Origin: Cerrena zonata
Lineage: Eukaryota; Basidiomycota; Agaricomycetes; Polyporales; Cerrenaceae
Direction: 5' to 3'
Assembly (NCBI GenBank): GCA_038087015.1
Contig: JASBNA010000066.1
Coordinates: 167,418 to 231,417 of the forward strand
Length of the DNA: 64,000 bases
Shown piece after piece: positions 19,728 through 29,655 of this stretch (its first letter is position 1; every line of letters begins with the position of its first letter). A model generated the notes under the pieces. The model ran no database searches. It was given only the letters and a program-made list of their open reading frames with translations, and was not told where the DNA came from. Position numbers and translations under genes: made by a program.

Positions 19728-22700
19728 TCAAAGCAAACTTTTGATTGATTCTTCAGCGAGTTTCAAGTTATCTGGAGAACCAACTAAATAAATGAAATTA
19801 GAATTCTTTTCATTGGATCTTGGAACAGTAATGAAAGTATTGGTTTTTGATCTAATACCATTAACTACAGAACCTAATGGCCCAACGACCTTGGTGAAGG
19901 AGGAAGGATTAGCAGAATAGAACCAAGCAGCAGCACTAGCATTTTTAGCATTTTCTAAACGTTGGTTGATAAGTTCTGCTGCTTTTTTAGTATCTTTTTC
20001 TTCACCTTTTAATCTCCATGGAATAACAGTCTCAGAAATTTCACCTTCAGCAAGAGATGAAATAGTGAACTTAGTCTTCTCATTATTTTCTGGGAGTGCT
20101 TCTTCTGGAGGATTTGGACTTGCAGAACCAGATAATTTAGAAGCAAGTCTAGTTAAAGTACCATGCTGAACTTCAACTTTGTAATCATTTTTCAATTTTT
20201 TGAAGATGGCACCTTTTTCAGATACTAAGGAATGATAACGTTCAGGAACATCAATGGATACATTCCAATCATCTTTGGTGATTTCATCTAACTTGGCCTT
20301 CAAAGCTTCGATTTTGTCTGGTAAACCAGCCAATTTAACAATTGTACTTTGATCGTTTGGTCTTGGAATATCAATAGAGGTTTCATAAGTCTTTTGTAAT
20401 TCTGAACGGATGGAGCCACCTGGACCAATGATTAATCTATGTTTTTCTTTAGGTAATTCATATTCAGCAATAATGCTAGCTTCTTTGAGAGCAACAATGT
20501 CTTTGATTTGTTCGATAATCTTATTAACAATGGCTTTGTCACCTTGAGAAGTAACTTCATCAGAGCCTGATCCTTCATTTGGAATGGTTAATAATTTATA
20601 ATATCTATTTCTTGGAACATCAGCACCACCAGCTTTGGAAATTATTTCCCTCATGACTGAACCACCTTGACCGATTAAGTCACGGTGATATTTTGGATTA
20701 ACATTAATTGAGATGGAGACGAAATTTTCAATTTCATCAACAATGTCATTAATTTTTTTGGCAGCTTCTTTCAAAGCAGATTTAGAACCAGTCAATTCAA
20801 GTTCAGCATAACCAAGTTCTTCTTCAGAGTTGTTGGATCTATTGAATCTATATTCAACACCACTACCATCAGCGATATCTCTGATGGTTTCACCTGATTT
20901 ACCAATGACTCTTGGAACGGCCTTAGTTGGAACTTGAATGGTTTGCTTGAACCCGTTTTCTTTTTCGAATTGATGCAATTCCTTTAATTCTTCAACAGCT
21001 TTAGCAACACCTTTGGATGGTCCCTTGATGGTGACTTCATCTTTTGATTTTGGAGCATCAGCAAAAGTTGATGGAGTATTATCAGCAGAAGGGAATCTGA
21101 TTTTAACATTATACTTATCTTGCAATCTATTAATATAGCTAAAGTTTGGACCAATGATTCTTCTATGATATTGATTTTCGATTCTTAATCTTTCCAAAGA
21201 TTCATCAGCAAATCTTTTAGAAGAAGAAAGAATATCGGCCTTAGCTTCTTCAGCATTCTTCTTAGCACCAGTGATGGTGATTTCTGATTTAGTTGATTTA
21301 TCATTACCAGCATCTTTATTTTCATCAGTAACGTCAATTTTGACACCATATTTTTCCTTTCAAAGATTGAACATTACTACCACCTTTACCGATGATTCTA
21401 GATAAAACAGAGGATGGAACTTCGAAGGTAGTCTTGAAACCATCTTTATATTCTTTGGCATCAGATAAAATGGATTCAATATCTTTCTTGATCTTGTTAA
21501 CTTCCGATTTAATACCGTGGATGAAAACTTCATCTGCTGATTCCCCGGATTCATTAGAATGCAACTTAATTGTCACAGAGTTTGGTTCAACAGATGATAA
21601 TACAGCATTCAAGGTAGTATTCTTGGACCAGCGATATTAGATTGTTCATCACTTGGAACGGATAAAGTGAGAGATTCTAAATTAGCAGCCAATTCTCTCA
21701 ACTTGTTGAGAGCTTCATCAACTTTGTTGAAACCTTCAGATGATTGAGTAGTATCAACAAAATCGAAATCAGTTTCTTCAGATTCTTCGTTTGAGAAAAG
21801 AGTGATGTTTTTACCTAATATAACATAAGAAATATTATTAGCAAAGGCAACTTCATCAATTGTTTTTGGAACTTGGTTAATCAAGAATTGGTCGATATCA
21901 GAAACAACCTTAGTTTGTTCTGGGGTAATTTTGTTAACCAAGGTGACAATAGATTTTTTAGTAGCTTTAGTTTTTTCAACATCATTACCTTTAACAACAA
22001 TTTCAATTGGAATTGAAGCAATTGAAGAATCTCTTAAGGATTTGATAGATGGGGCATTAACACTAACATCATGTTCGTTAGAAATTTTTTCAAAAGAACC
22101 ATTCTTGCTTAATAAAGCAGCAACAGATTTGACATGAGGTAAATTTCCTTTATGGGCTTTAGCCATATCTAAAACTTCAACATTATATTGAGAAGTAGTT
22201 TTTCTGGCACTTTCTTTTGCAAAAGCCAATTTTTTCTTTTCACCAATGAATTTAACACTAGATTCACCATGACGAGGTAATTGGATCAAAATATTGTGTT
22301 CTTCCAATACAGAATCAACAGGTAAGAATTGGTGCTTAACTTTTGGAATTGGAACTTCTTCAGTAACTATCTTAGTAGAAAGAGTAGAAACAATATCCTT
22401 GATTTCATCTTTTGCTTCTAAAGCCTCTTCTCTATCACCGACAATAACAATCTTTGATGATGAAGAATTGTAGCTTGGAGCTGAGATATCCAAATCAGGG
22501 TATTTAGCAATGACTGGAGAGATAGCTTTAGAAACAAATGGTTTGACAAGATCATCGATAGTGACTCTAGTGGATAAATTCTTTGTTTCTTCTTTAACAA
22601 TGGCTAAGATTTGAGCCTTAGCATGTTTACAACCTTCAACATCCCCTTCAATAGTAACATTAACGGTTTGAGCAAAAGCATCATCATCATCGTCACTATT

Positions 22701-23399
22701 AGATTCAGTATCTTGAGGATTACCAACATCAATTTTGACTTCATTTTCTTGAATTATTGACTTAATAGTACGGCCCTGTTGACCAATAATTCTAAATCTA
22801 ACGGCAGCAGGAATGGTAAAAGCGACAGAAATTGGTTTAGTTAATTTTTTGATAACAACTCTTTTAGCTTGTTTAACTTTTTCAGGCTTACCGGTAATCA
22901 AGAAAGTTCTCTTTTTAGTATGTTGAGAAGTAGTACATTCAATGTTAGTATTTGTTTCAGCTTTAACATTAGTTAAGATTTTAATAAATTCTGGTCTAGC
23001 AACATTCAATTGATCTTCAGCGTCTAATGAAAAAGCATCTTGAATGGTAGAAGCCTTGAATTTACCATTGTTAATACCAATAGCAGCAACAGGCGATCCG
23101 GCTTTTAAGCCAGAACCAGAAATAGCGTTATTAGAAACAGAATTTTTAATACCAGGACCCCAAGAAGGAGCAGAAGCAGAAGAACCATTAGAAGATTTCT
23201 TACCACCCAAAGTTGGAAAAGCCGATTCGTCGGCAATAGAAGGAGGATTAGCAGCAGAAGAACCAGTAGAAGATTGATTATCAGATCCATTAACCCCGTT
23301 TAATTCAAAATTAGAGTTAGAGTCAGAAGAAGAATCAATCGAATCGCCTAAATAGGTGCCGTTGACACGGGCGGCAATAATTTCAGCTGGAGTGGCCAT
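19728..23399 (-). CDS. SCP160: multi-KH-domain RNA-binding protein Scp160/vigilin (two apparent indels)
   Basis: Scp160 is a polysome- and ER-associated vigilin with many KH domains. Repeated KH cores are visible: RIIGQQGRTIKSI, RIIGKGGSNVQSL, RIIGPNFSYINRL, RVIGKSGETIRDI, DLIGQGGSVMREI, LIIGPGGSIRSEL and KVVGPLGSVVNGI, with degenerate KH units between. ATG 23399 (MATPAEIIAARVNGTYLGDS) is chosen over an upstream Met at 23474 whose extension is hydrophobic and cysteine-rich. Frame breaks occur near 21623 (one base short in an A run on the coding strand) and 21356 (one G too many); allowing for both gives 1224 codons including stop, against 1222 residues in S. cerevisiae. I treat it as one gene. 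Confidence 0.93.
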
Positions 23400-23966
23400 A
23401 GCGGGAAACTTGGAAAAAAAAAAGACAGTACAAAGAACTAACGTGTAACAACAGCAGTAATAACAAAATGGCAATGCTTTTACTAGGAAAGTTCTGATAA
23501 AAGCAGCAGGAAGAAGGGTATCGAAATTAGTATTACTAAATCAAAATATTCTATAAAAGAACGTGCACCTTCGTAAGTTGGTTTAAAAGTTTAAAAGCAA
23601 ATCAGTAAAGCGTTGAAAGCTCTCAAAACGATCAAGAATAGTTAGGGGAATTGGTTGATGTGAATGAAACCGAAGAATTAAAAGAGGTTAAATCTAATAA
23701 TTTTTCAAAAATTACGTGGATCATACTAAATTACTAAAGAAGGACACAGTATTGTTGAGTATTTCGCATTTTTCATTCCGTTTTTTTTTTTTTTTTTTTT
23801 TGTTTTGTTCTTTTAAGTTCCGTTATATGTTTCCTGTACATAACTATACGAGTCTAACTAAATATATTTATTAATGTTGGCAGACTATCAGAAACCATAG
23901 TCTTAATAAACAAGTAAAGAGCTATAAATAAATAGTAGAGCAGGAAGCTGGAATTGCAGGATGGAC
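23400..23966. other. intergenic between AIP5 and SCP160
   Basis: About 570 bp holding the SCP160 promoter and AIP5 3' end. It has a T run around 23781-23801. No gene or RNA is recognised. Confidence 0.4.
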
Positions 23967-26810
23967 TTACAAAGTCTCGTAGAGTAATTCTCTCAACTTA
24001 TATTCTTCATTGGCTTCATCGATTTCTTCCCAATTACCAATGAGATCATCTCCTCTAACCACACCAGGCAAGGTTCTGCCATTGGCACTTCTTTTCCAGA
24101 TTTTTTTGGCTGATTCGTCGGTACCCAAATCACGGTATTCGAATTTGACGCTGTTTGCTTGGAGAATGGTGGCCAAACGGTTGGTTCTTGGGATTATTTG
24201 CATTCCACCGGCGAAAGAGGTGAAGATGAAGACGGGTTGGCTTTCTAAATGTTTGCGGATTTCTTCTGGAGAAACGTCAAAGTCAAGGTCATCATCGGCG
24301 ACCTTGGATTCGGGCTTAGTCTCTGCTGCGATCTCCTTGGTTTCATCCTTGGTCTCGGTATCTTTTTGGTCTTCATCTTTTGATTCAATATCCTTAGATT
24401 CGGTATCCTTAGATTCGGTATCCTTAGCTTCGATATCTTTCGATTCAATATCCTTAGATTCGATATCTTTCGATTCGGTATCCTTAGCTTCGACATCCTT
24501 AGCTTCAATATCCTTAGCTTCAATATCCTTAGATTCGAATATTTTAGCTTCAATATCCTTAGCTTCAATATCTTTGGCTTCAATATCCTTGGCTTCGGAC
24601 TTCTTTCCGTCATCATTAGCTTCGGTATGAGCATCAACATTGGCCTTCTTTCCTTCACCTTCGGTTGCTTCAGTTTCATCTTTTGTAACTTCAGGTTCTT
24701 TAATAGATACCTCTGATGGTTCAATGTCGGCAGCAGCAACTTGATCAGCCACGCCTTCGGTTTTATCGTTGACTTTAATTTCGTCGGCAGTAACAGTTTG
24801 GGAGTTGGAAATGGCCGGATCAGTCTCCTTTTGATCGCCTGGAGCAGAATCCACATTGACCTCATCTTCCACTTTTTCTGGATCCTTAATCTCTTTTGAT
24901 TCTTCTGGGGTAATTTCAGATTTGATATCTTTTGTAGACAAACTTGGTGCTTCTTCATCGAGTATCTGCTTTTCAGTTTCTTCAACCTTTGTTTCTGCAG
25001 GAACATCACTTACTTTTTCTGCATCATCCTCTTTGGATTGTGCATTCTCTTCCGTCTCTTTAGATTCAGGTTCATCTTTGAGTTCCTCAGATTCATCAAC
25101 TTTTTTAGTGTCAGATTCATCAACTTTGTTGTCAGATTCATCATTTACTATAGCAGTTGAGGAAACTGCTTCAGCTGCTTCACCAGCAAGAGTATTCTTG
25201 GCAGCAAGTGGAACATCATTTTGATCCATTGGTAAATTTTTAGCATTAGTGTCATCAGTGGCATCTAAGCTTTCAGTTTTATTTTCAACTGATTTTTCCG
25301 ATGGTTCTGTAGCTACAGGATCATCATTATTTTTTGTATCTTTGGTTTCGATAGCGGTACCGGTTAACTCTTTTGAAACGTCAACTTCTTTCTTGTTTTT
25401 TTCTTCTTTCGAATCATCAATTTTTTCAGAGTCTTGCAAATCTTTTGAATCGACGGTATTTTGACCATCGTTAACCACTTTTTCAACCATGTTATCTAAT
25501 CCGGTGATTCTTTCATAAGGGTCTTCTGAAATCAAAGCCCCTTCTTGAGCCAAATTGGTTGAATCAGCGTCATTTTTTTCATGAATGATGTTGTGTTGGT
25601 TAACCAAATCATTTTTTTCTAATTGTTTTGGTTGTCTTGATTTTGATCTTGAGATTGAACGTAAATAATTAGTTGAACTTTCCGATCTAGTTGAATATAA
25701 CTTATTTGAAGCATTTATGTTGACATCTGGTCTATCAGCATTGAAATTCGTATAATCACCAGTGGTAACTAAGGAAGGATCTCTAGTTGACGAAACATCC
25801 GAATGGAAATCTTGAGAATCAGACGAAGCTTTTGCAGCTTCAGCGGCAGCAATTGATTCCCCCATTGTTGGTTTAGATTGTCTAGTTCTTCTATCTTCAT
25901 CTTGTTCGACTTCTTCCTTTGGAACTTCCAAATCAGCTGGTAATTCATAAGTAGAAGGTTCAACGTCGTGAGTATTTTTATAAGAGTCCCCACGAGCCAA
26001 ATGAGGATTTCTGGTTGAAGATCTTGAACGATCAGAGGATTTATCAATGAGAGACGAGGATCTAGGACCTCTTGATCTTGATCTGGAAGAAGGTCTTCTT
26101 TGTTCGGTATGCAAAGGTGCAACATGAGCGGACTCGGGAGACCTTTTGAAAACCTCATTTGATTTTGAAATTTCCCGATCATTTGAAGTTGGCAACCGGT
26201 GGTGGTCGTGAGACTTGACATTATCTAATAATTCTTGGTGGTTACTGATTTGATTATCGAGTTGGTATTCAGATAAGTTGGGCGTGGAGTAGTCCTCTTG
26301 TTGATAAAAGCTATTACCTTGTTTTACGTCTTCACCTTTTGCTTCCTCTTTGACTTCCTTTTCATCTTTTACTTCCTCTTTGACTTCCTTTACCTCCTCG
26401 TCGTCCTTCTCTTGGAGATCATTTGAGTTAATCACCGCCTTCAAAGGAGAAGACTTTTCTGCCTCAGCTGCTTCCTTCTCCTTGACGTACCTAGCATCGT
26501 CCTTCACGTTACCATCGTCATCCAAGAACTTGGTGAAGTCCTCCTCAGACCCCAACAACGCCCCCTCGCTGATCAAATCATCCAAAGAGCTCCCAATTGA
26601 GCTGTTCATCAACTTCTTCTTACTTGCACTCTTCTTCTTCTTGGGTTTGGTTTTACTGGGGTGAATGTAGTTATTGTGCGCCGAATCGTCGGCGGACCTA
26701 ATGGACGACCCAACAAGCGATGGGTCAGGCGATTGCTCGGCTCTTTCTAACTGTTCTTCGATATCCATGTCTAATACTAGCGGCTCCAATTGATTGAAGT
26801 TGTGGATCAA
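23967..26810 (-). CDS. AIP5: Aip5-like actin-assembly protein with C-terminal glutaredoxin-like domain
   Basis: The 947-residue protein has a long, highly charged, disordered body (Glu/Lys/Asp/Ser) and a compact C-terminal domain of about 90 residues (PVFIFTSFAGGMQIIPRTNR...LPGVVRGDDLIGNWEEI). That end resembles the glutaredoxin/SH3BGR-like fold of S. cerevisiae Aip5 (YFR016C), a polarisome-linked factor that promotes actin nucleation with the formin Bni1. The thioredoxin CxxC is absent, so a redox role is unlikely. Residues about 735-815 are a run of five-residue AKDIE/SKDTE repeats. Two starts are possible: Met at 26810 and, 14 codons in, MDIEEQLERAEQ at 26768. The frame is intact. The assignment rests on domain architecture; the body is too divergent to use. 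Confidence 0.75.
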   Translation of the reverse strand: MIHNFNQLEPLVLDMDIEEQLERAEQSPDPSLVGSSIRSADDSAHNNYIHPSKTKPKKKKSASKKKLMNSSIGSSLDDLISEGALLGSEEDFTKFLDDDGNVKDDARYVKEKEAAEAEKSSPLKAVINSNDLQEKDDEEVKEVKEEVKDEKEVKEEAKGEDVKQGNSFYQQEDYSTPNLSEYQLDNQISNHQELLDNVKSHDHHRLPTSNDREISKSNEVFKRSPESAHVAPLHTEQRRPSSRSRSRGPRSSSLIDKSSDRSRSSTRNPHLARGDSYKNTHDVEPSTYELPADLEVPKEEVEQDEDRRTRQSKPTMGESIAAAEAAKASSDSQDFHSDVSSTRDPSLVTTGDYTNFNADRPDVNINASNKLYSTRSESSTNYLRSISRSKSRQPKQLEKNDLVNQHNIIHEKNDADSTNLAQEGALISEDPYERITGLDNMVEKVVNDGQNTVDSKDLQDSEKIDDSKEEKNKKEVDVSKELTGTAIETKDTKNNDDPVATEPSEKSVENKTESLDATDDTNAKNLPMDQNDVPLAAKNTLAGEAAEAVSSTAIVNDESDNKVDESDTKKVDESEELKDEPESKETEENAQSKEDDAEKVSDVPAETKVEETEKQILDEEAPSLSTKDIKSEITPEESKEIKDPEKVEDEVNVDSAPGDQKETDPAISNSQTVTADEIKVNDKTEGVADQVAAADIEPSEVSIKEPEVTKDETEATEGEGKKANVDAHTEANDDGKKSEAKDIEAKDIEAKDIEAKIFESKDIEAKDIEAKDVEAKDTESKDIESKDIESKDIEAKDTESKDTESKDIESKDEDQKDTETKDETKEIAAETKPESKVADDDLDFDVSPEEIRKHLESQPVFIFTSFAGGMQIIPRTNRLATILQANSVKFEYRDLGTDESAKKIWKRSANGRTLPGVVRGDDLIGNWEEIDEANEEYKLRELLYETL
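24370..24600. repeat. 15-bp coding minisatellite in AIP5
   Basis: Units of the type TCCTTAGCTTCAATA / TCCTTAGATTCGATA repeat about fifteen times with a 15-bp period, encoding KDIEA/KDTES on the minus strand. Unit types are interspersed, suggesting unequal exchange. Confidence 0.85.
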
Positions 26811-27654
26811 TTTACCACCTTATGGTGATCTCCGGGGGTTTTGGCGGTTTTTTTTTTTGGCCAAAGGGGACAGCAAAGGCCACACCCGTACCTCTCCCCT
26901 ACCTTTGATGCTCCCCCTCCGCTCCAGTCTCTGACTCTCCTTTCCAGCTTCATTCGTCAGATTTTGCTATTTTGAACAATCAGGCACTACTAAATGACGA
27001 AACAATTTAACCGTATTCAAAGGTAAATTGGCTTATAATAGACATTCTTTGTATTTGTTAGGGTATTTAAATCTTGTTGTTAAATTGTTCAACCCTTCGT
27101 CTATAAGTTGCTCTAGCTATATCCATACTATCCATACTATCCATACGTACTATCCATACATACACCATACATACACCATACACCTGTATTATATATATAT
27201 ATATATATATATACATCATCTATTATATATAGATATCATATATATATATATCATATATATATCATATATCTATTGTATCTTATCAAGCTTTATTTGGAAT
27301 TCTGATTCACCGCACAATTTCATACCAAAAAAGCAGTGAGAAAAAGAAAAGCTTTACTCACTAATCGGTAACCTCTTCATTTCATTTTCTTTTTATTAGT
27401 GTTTTCTTCTAATAGCTTCAACTAACAACATATACCGTTTTGTTGAGCTAGACCTTTCCGTTGTTTCTTATTCTGTAACCAAGCTTTGCTGTTTGCACTC
27501 TGTACTTGCCTTATTGATCAGAAGACCTGACAAATACAAATAGAGTACACCCCAAAAAGAACGAAGAAAAAAAAAATTAACATCATACAAAAGATTGGAA
27601 ATACAAATACATTTCTAAGACTCGAATATAATACAAGTTATCTGAAAGTAGTTC
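26811..27654. other. divergent promoter region of AIP5 and CDC34
   Basis: About 840 bp. It holds a CATAC-rich stretch (27120-27190), a long AT microsatellite (about 27190-27275) and A-rich 5' flank before CDC34. An open plus-strand frame of tyrosine/isoleucine/histidine repeats is a by-product of the microsatellite. Confidence 0.5.
27190..27275. repeat. (AT)n / ATATC microsatellite
   Basis: A run of TATATATA followed by repeats of ATATC-containing units. Such a tract is slippage-prone and may vary between strains. Confidence 0.85.
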
Positions 27655-28380
27655 ATGATGAGTTCCAAGACCGCTGCTGCCATTTTGTCACGACAATTTA
27701 AAGACTTGACCGATCCCAAAAAGGGGATTCCATCGTTCCATATCGAACTTGATGATGATAATATTTTCCTTTGGAATATTGGTATTATGGTATTGAATAA
27801 AGACTCGATGTATCATGGGGGTTATTTCAAAGGACAAATGAGATTCCCATCGGATTTCCCCTTTGTTCCACCCACCTTCCGTTTCACCCCGGCAATTTAC
27901 CACCCAAACGTTTACCGAGATGGTCGTTTATGTATTTCCATTTTACACCAGGGTGGAGATCCAACTTCGGATGAACCAGATTCAGAGACTTGGTCTCCTG
28001 CGCAAACCGTGGAGAGTGTTTTGATTTCAATCATTAGTCTTTTGGAAGACCCCAATGTTTCTTCGCCGGCCAATATCGATGCTTCGGTGGAATTACGTAA
28101 GAACCCAGAAGCTTATAAAAAGAAGGTTTTACAAGAAGTTGAACGGTCCAAAACCGACATTCCAGAGGATTTCGTGATGCCAGAACTGGAGTTACATGCT
28201 TATGGCAATGGTGGTTCTGCTAATAAAGATTTGGAACAAGAACCAGTCGACGAAGACTTTTGGTACGATAGTGAAGAAGAAGAAAGCTACGATGAAGAAA
28301 GCTTAATGGACGACATTGAAGATGATGACGATGACGAAGAAGAAGAAGAAGAAGCTGATGACATGGTTGTTACAAAATAA
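27655..28380 (+). CDS. CDC34: ubiquitin-conjugating enzyme E2, Cdc34
   Basis: Cdc34 is the E2 for SCF ubiquitin ligases and drives G1/S by ubiquitinating Sic1 and cyclins. The UBC core has HPNVYRDGRLCISILHQGGD with catalytic C93, followed by the acidic insertion (DPTSDEPDSETWSP) that distinguishes Cdc34/UBC7-type E2s. The C-terminal tail is strongly acidic (DDIEDDDDDEEEEEE), as in Cdc34, where it contacts the cullin. The protein is 241 residues. Translation starts at one of two adjacent ATGs (27655 or 27658); MSSK at the second resembles the yeast N-terminus. The frame is intact. Confidence 0.94.
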   Translation: MMSSKTAAAILSRQFKDLTDPKKGIPSFHIELDDDNIFLWNIGIMVLNKDSMYHGGYFKGQMRFPSDFPFVPPTFRFTPAIYHPNVYRDGRLCISILHQGGDPTSDEPDSETWSPAQTVESVLISIISLLEDPNVSSPANIDASVELRKNPEAYKKKVLQEVERSKTDIPEDFVMPELELHAYGNGGSANKDLEQEPVDEDFWYDSEEEESYDEESLMDDIEDDDDDEEEEEEADDMVVTK

Positions 28381-28775
28381 TATAGAAATGTGCATTTATC
28401 CTTTTAAGTTTTTTTTTTTTTTTTTTTGGTTTTTTGTCTCTCTCTGGTTTGTTATTATCTTATTCGTCATCGGTGAGTCGTAAGACTCATCATTAGCACA
28501 AGTTTATGATTTTTCCCTTCTTTATTTTAACGTCTTTTCATTTTCATTCACAGATACCTTCTTTTTGTTTTGCTATCTTTTTTATCTTTGGTTTGCTTTA
28601 ACGTCATATACATAGTTATCACTAATTTCTGTTCTTTTGATCTTTATCTTTATATTACTACCACTACTTTTATTATTATTATTTAGTATTACTACAAATT
28701 GATCTCTTTATTCTTTTGGTATTCTTTTATTTCTCATACTTTTAATACCGATATAAGTGATTTACCCATTGTAGT
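28381..28775. other. convergent intergenic region CDC34 / SLM4-like
   Basis: T-rich 395-bp gap with a T run near 28409-28427. It should contain both transcript ends. No gene is seen. Confidence 0.4.
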
Positions 28776-29210
28776 TCACCCTCGATACCCTTCTAATCCC
28801 TGACTCAAAGCACTACATAAATTATCTAATCTTAATTTGGCTTCGGCATCTGAGAACATGCTATCGTAAAATATAACAACGTATAATCCCTCTTCCCTTT
28901 TATCTTCAATTTGTTCTTTATTTATGTAATTTTTCAATTCCAATTTCGAAATCACCACCTTCAAGTTCTCGTCTAGCTCCAATAACCCCCACTCGTCGTC
29001 GTTCTGCTGGCGTAACTGGTTAAGTGCCAATAATGAGTATATCTTCAAGTTGTCATTAGTTAAATGTTCATTCTCTTGATTCGGTACTCTCACCGTACTT
29101 AATGGTAATCCGTTGCTTGAAAGAAGCGATATCGAGAGCGGCGACGTTCTGGAGTTGCTACTGCCCAACCCTTGCGAAAGTACCTTGGATATCTGTCTCA
29201 GTTGAAGCAT
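28776..29210 (-). CDS. SLM4: roadblock/LC7-like protein, possible EGO complex subunit Slm4/Ego3
   Basis: The 144-residue protein starts MLQLRQISKVLSQGL and continues PLSISLLSSNGLPLSTV. This matches the helix-strand-strand opening of the roadblock fold and resembles LAMTOR2 and yeast Ego3/Slm4, vacuolar scaffold proteins that anchor Rag GTPases for TORC1 signalling. The C-terminal part (EEGLYVVIFYDS ... AEAKLRLDNLCSALSQGL) fits the last strand and helix. The family is inferred from pattern and length only; other roadblock proteins are possible. The gene is intact and divergent from DBF4. Confidence 0.55.
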   Translation of the reverse strand: MLQLRQISKVLSQGLGSSNSRTSPLSISLLSSNGLPLSTVRVPNQENEHLTNDNLKIYSLLALNQLRQQNDDEWGLLELDENLKVVISKLELKNYINKEQIEDKREEGLYVVIFYDSMFSDAEAKLRLDNLCSALSQGLEGYRG

Positions 29211-29359
29211 GCTTTGCTCTCTATAACCAGTCTATACTCCCTTGGTTATCTGCTAGTCTTTTCTGATAGTGTTACTCCTAGGACCTTCTTTTCTTTTGGT
29301 GCATGGGTGTTCTGGTCACGTGCGCGCGCCCTGGCAATTCGTTTCTTCATATAAACAAA

Positions 29360-29365
29360 ACGCGT
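29360..29365. promoter_or_regulatory. MCB element ACGCGT upstream of DBF4
   Basis: ACGCGT is the MBF (MluI cell-cycle box) core. It lies about 280 bp before the DBF4 start in the divergent DBF4/SLM4 promoter, fitting G1/S expression of DBF4. A CACGTG near 29316 lies in the same gap. Confidence 0.45.
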
Positions 29366-29625
29366 ATTGGTAAATCTACTACGCTTTACTGGAAGAAAAT
29401 TTTTTTGAAAGATACTATCAACCAGCACGATTTTGACTTCAAATAGCCTTCTGATTTCATATATACATCAGAGTGTCCGTAACTTCTGGCCTGGTTCGTT
29501 GACTTAACTCTATTCCAGTTGCGAAATAGCTCCTTGTTGGTGTTGCAAAGACTTTTTCGTTTATAGATTACCGCTGGATTTGTTGTTGTTTTTATTCAAG
29601 TAATTTGATAAATTATTTTCATAGC

Positions 29626-29655
29626 ATGCAATACTCATTCCAATGGATTCAATGA
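29626..29655 (+). other. short upstream ORF overlapping the DBF4 start codon
   Basis: ATG at 29626 opens a nine-codon frame ending in TGA at 29653-29655, out of frame with DBF4 and spanning its ATG at 29643. If the transcript includes it, it would lower or regulate initiation. No other evidence. Confidence 0.4.

Noticed and set aside
24010..25464. Long antisense frames rich in Ser and Leu opposite AIP5
   Set aside because: They are shadows of the acidic Lys/Glu/Asp coding strand, with no independent features.
27028..27339. Plus-strand frame rich in Tyr, Ile and His
   Set aside because: It is produced by CATAC and AT microsatellites in the AIP5/CDC34 promoter and has no protein-like composition.
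29316..29321. CACGTG in the DBF4/SLM4 promoter as a sulfur element
   Set aside because: Cbf1 sites also serve other roles, and neither neighbour is a sulfur gene; it was used only as a reminder that single E-boxes are common.
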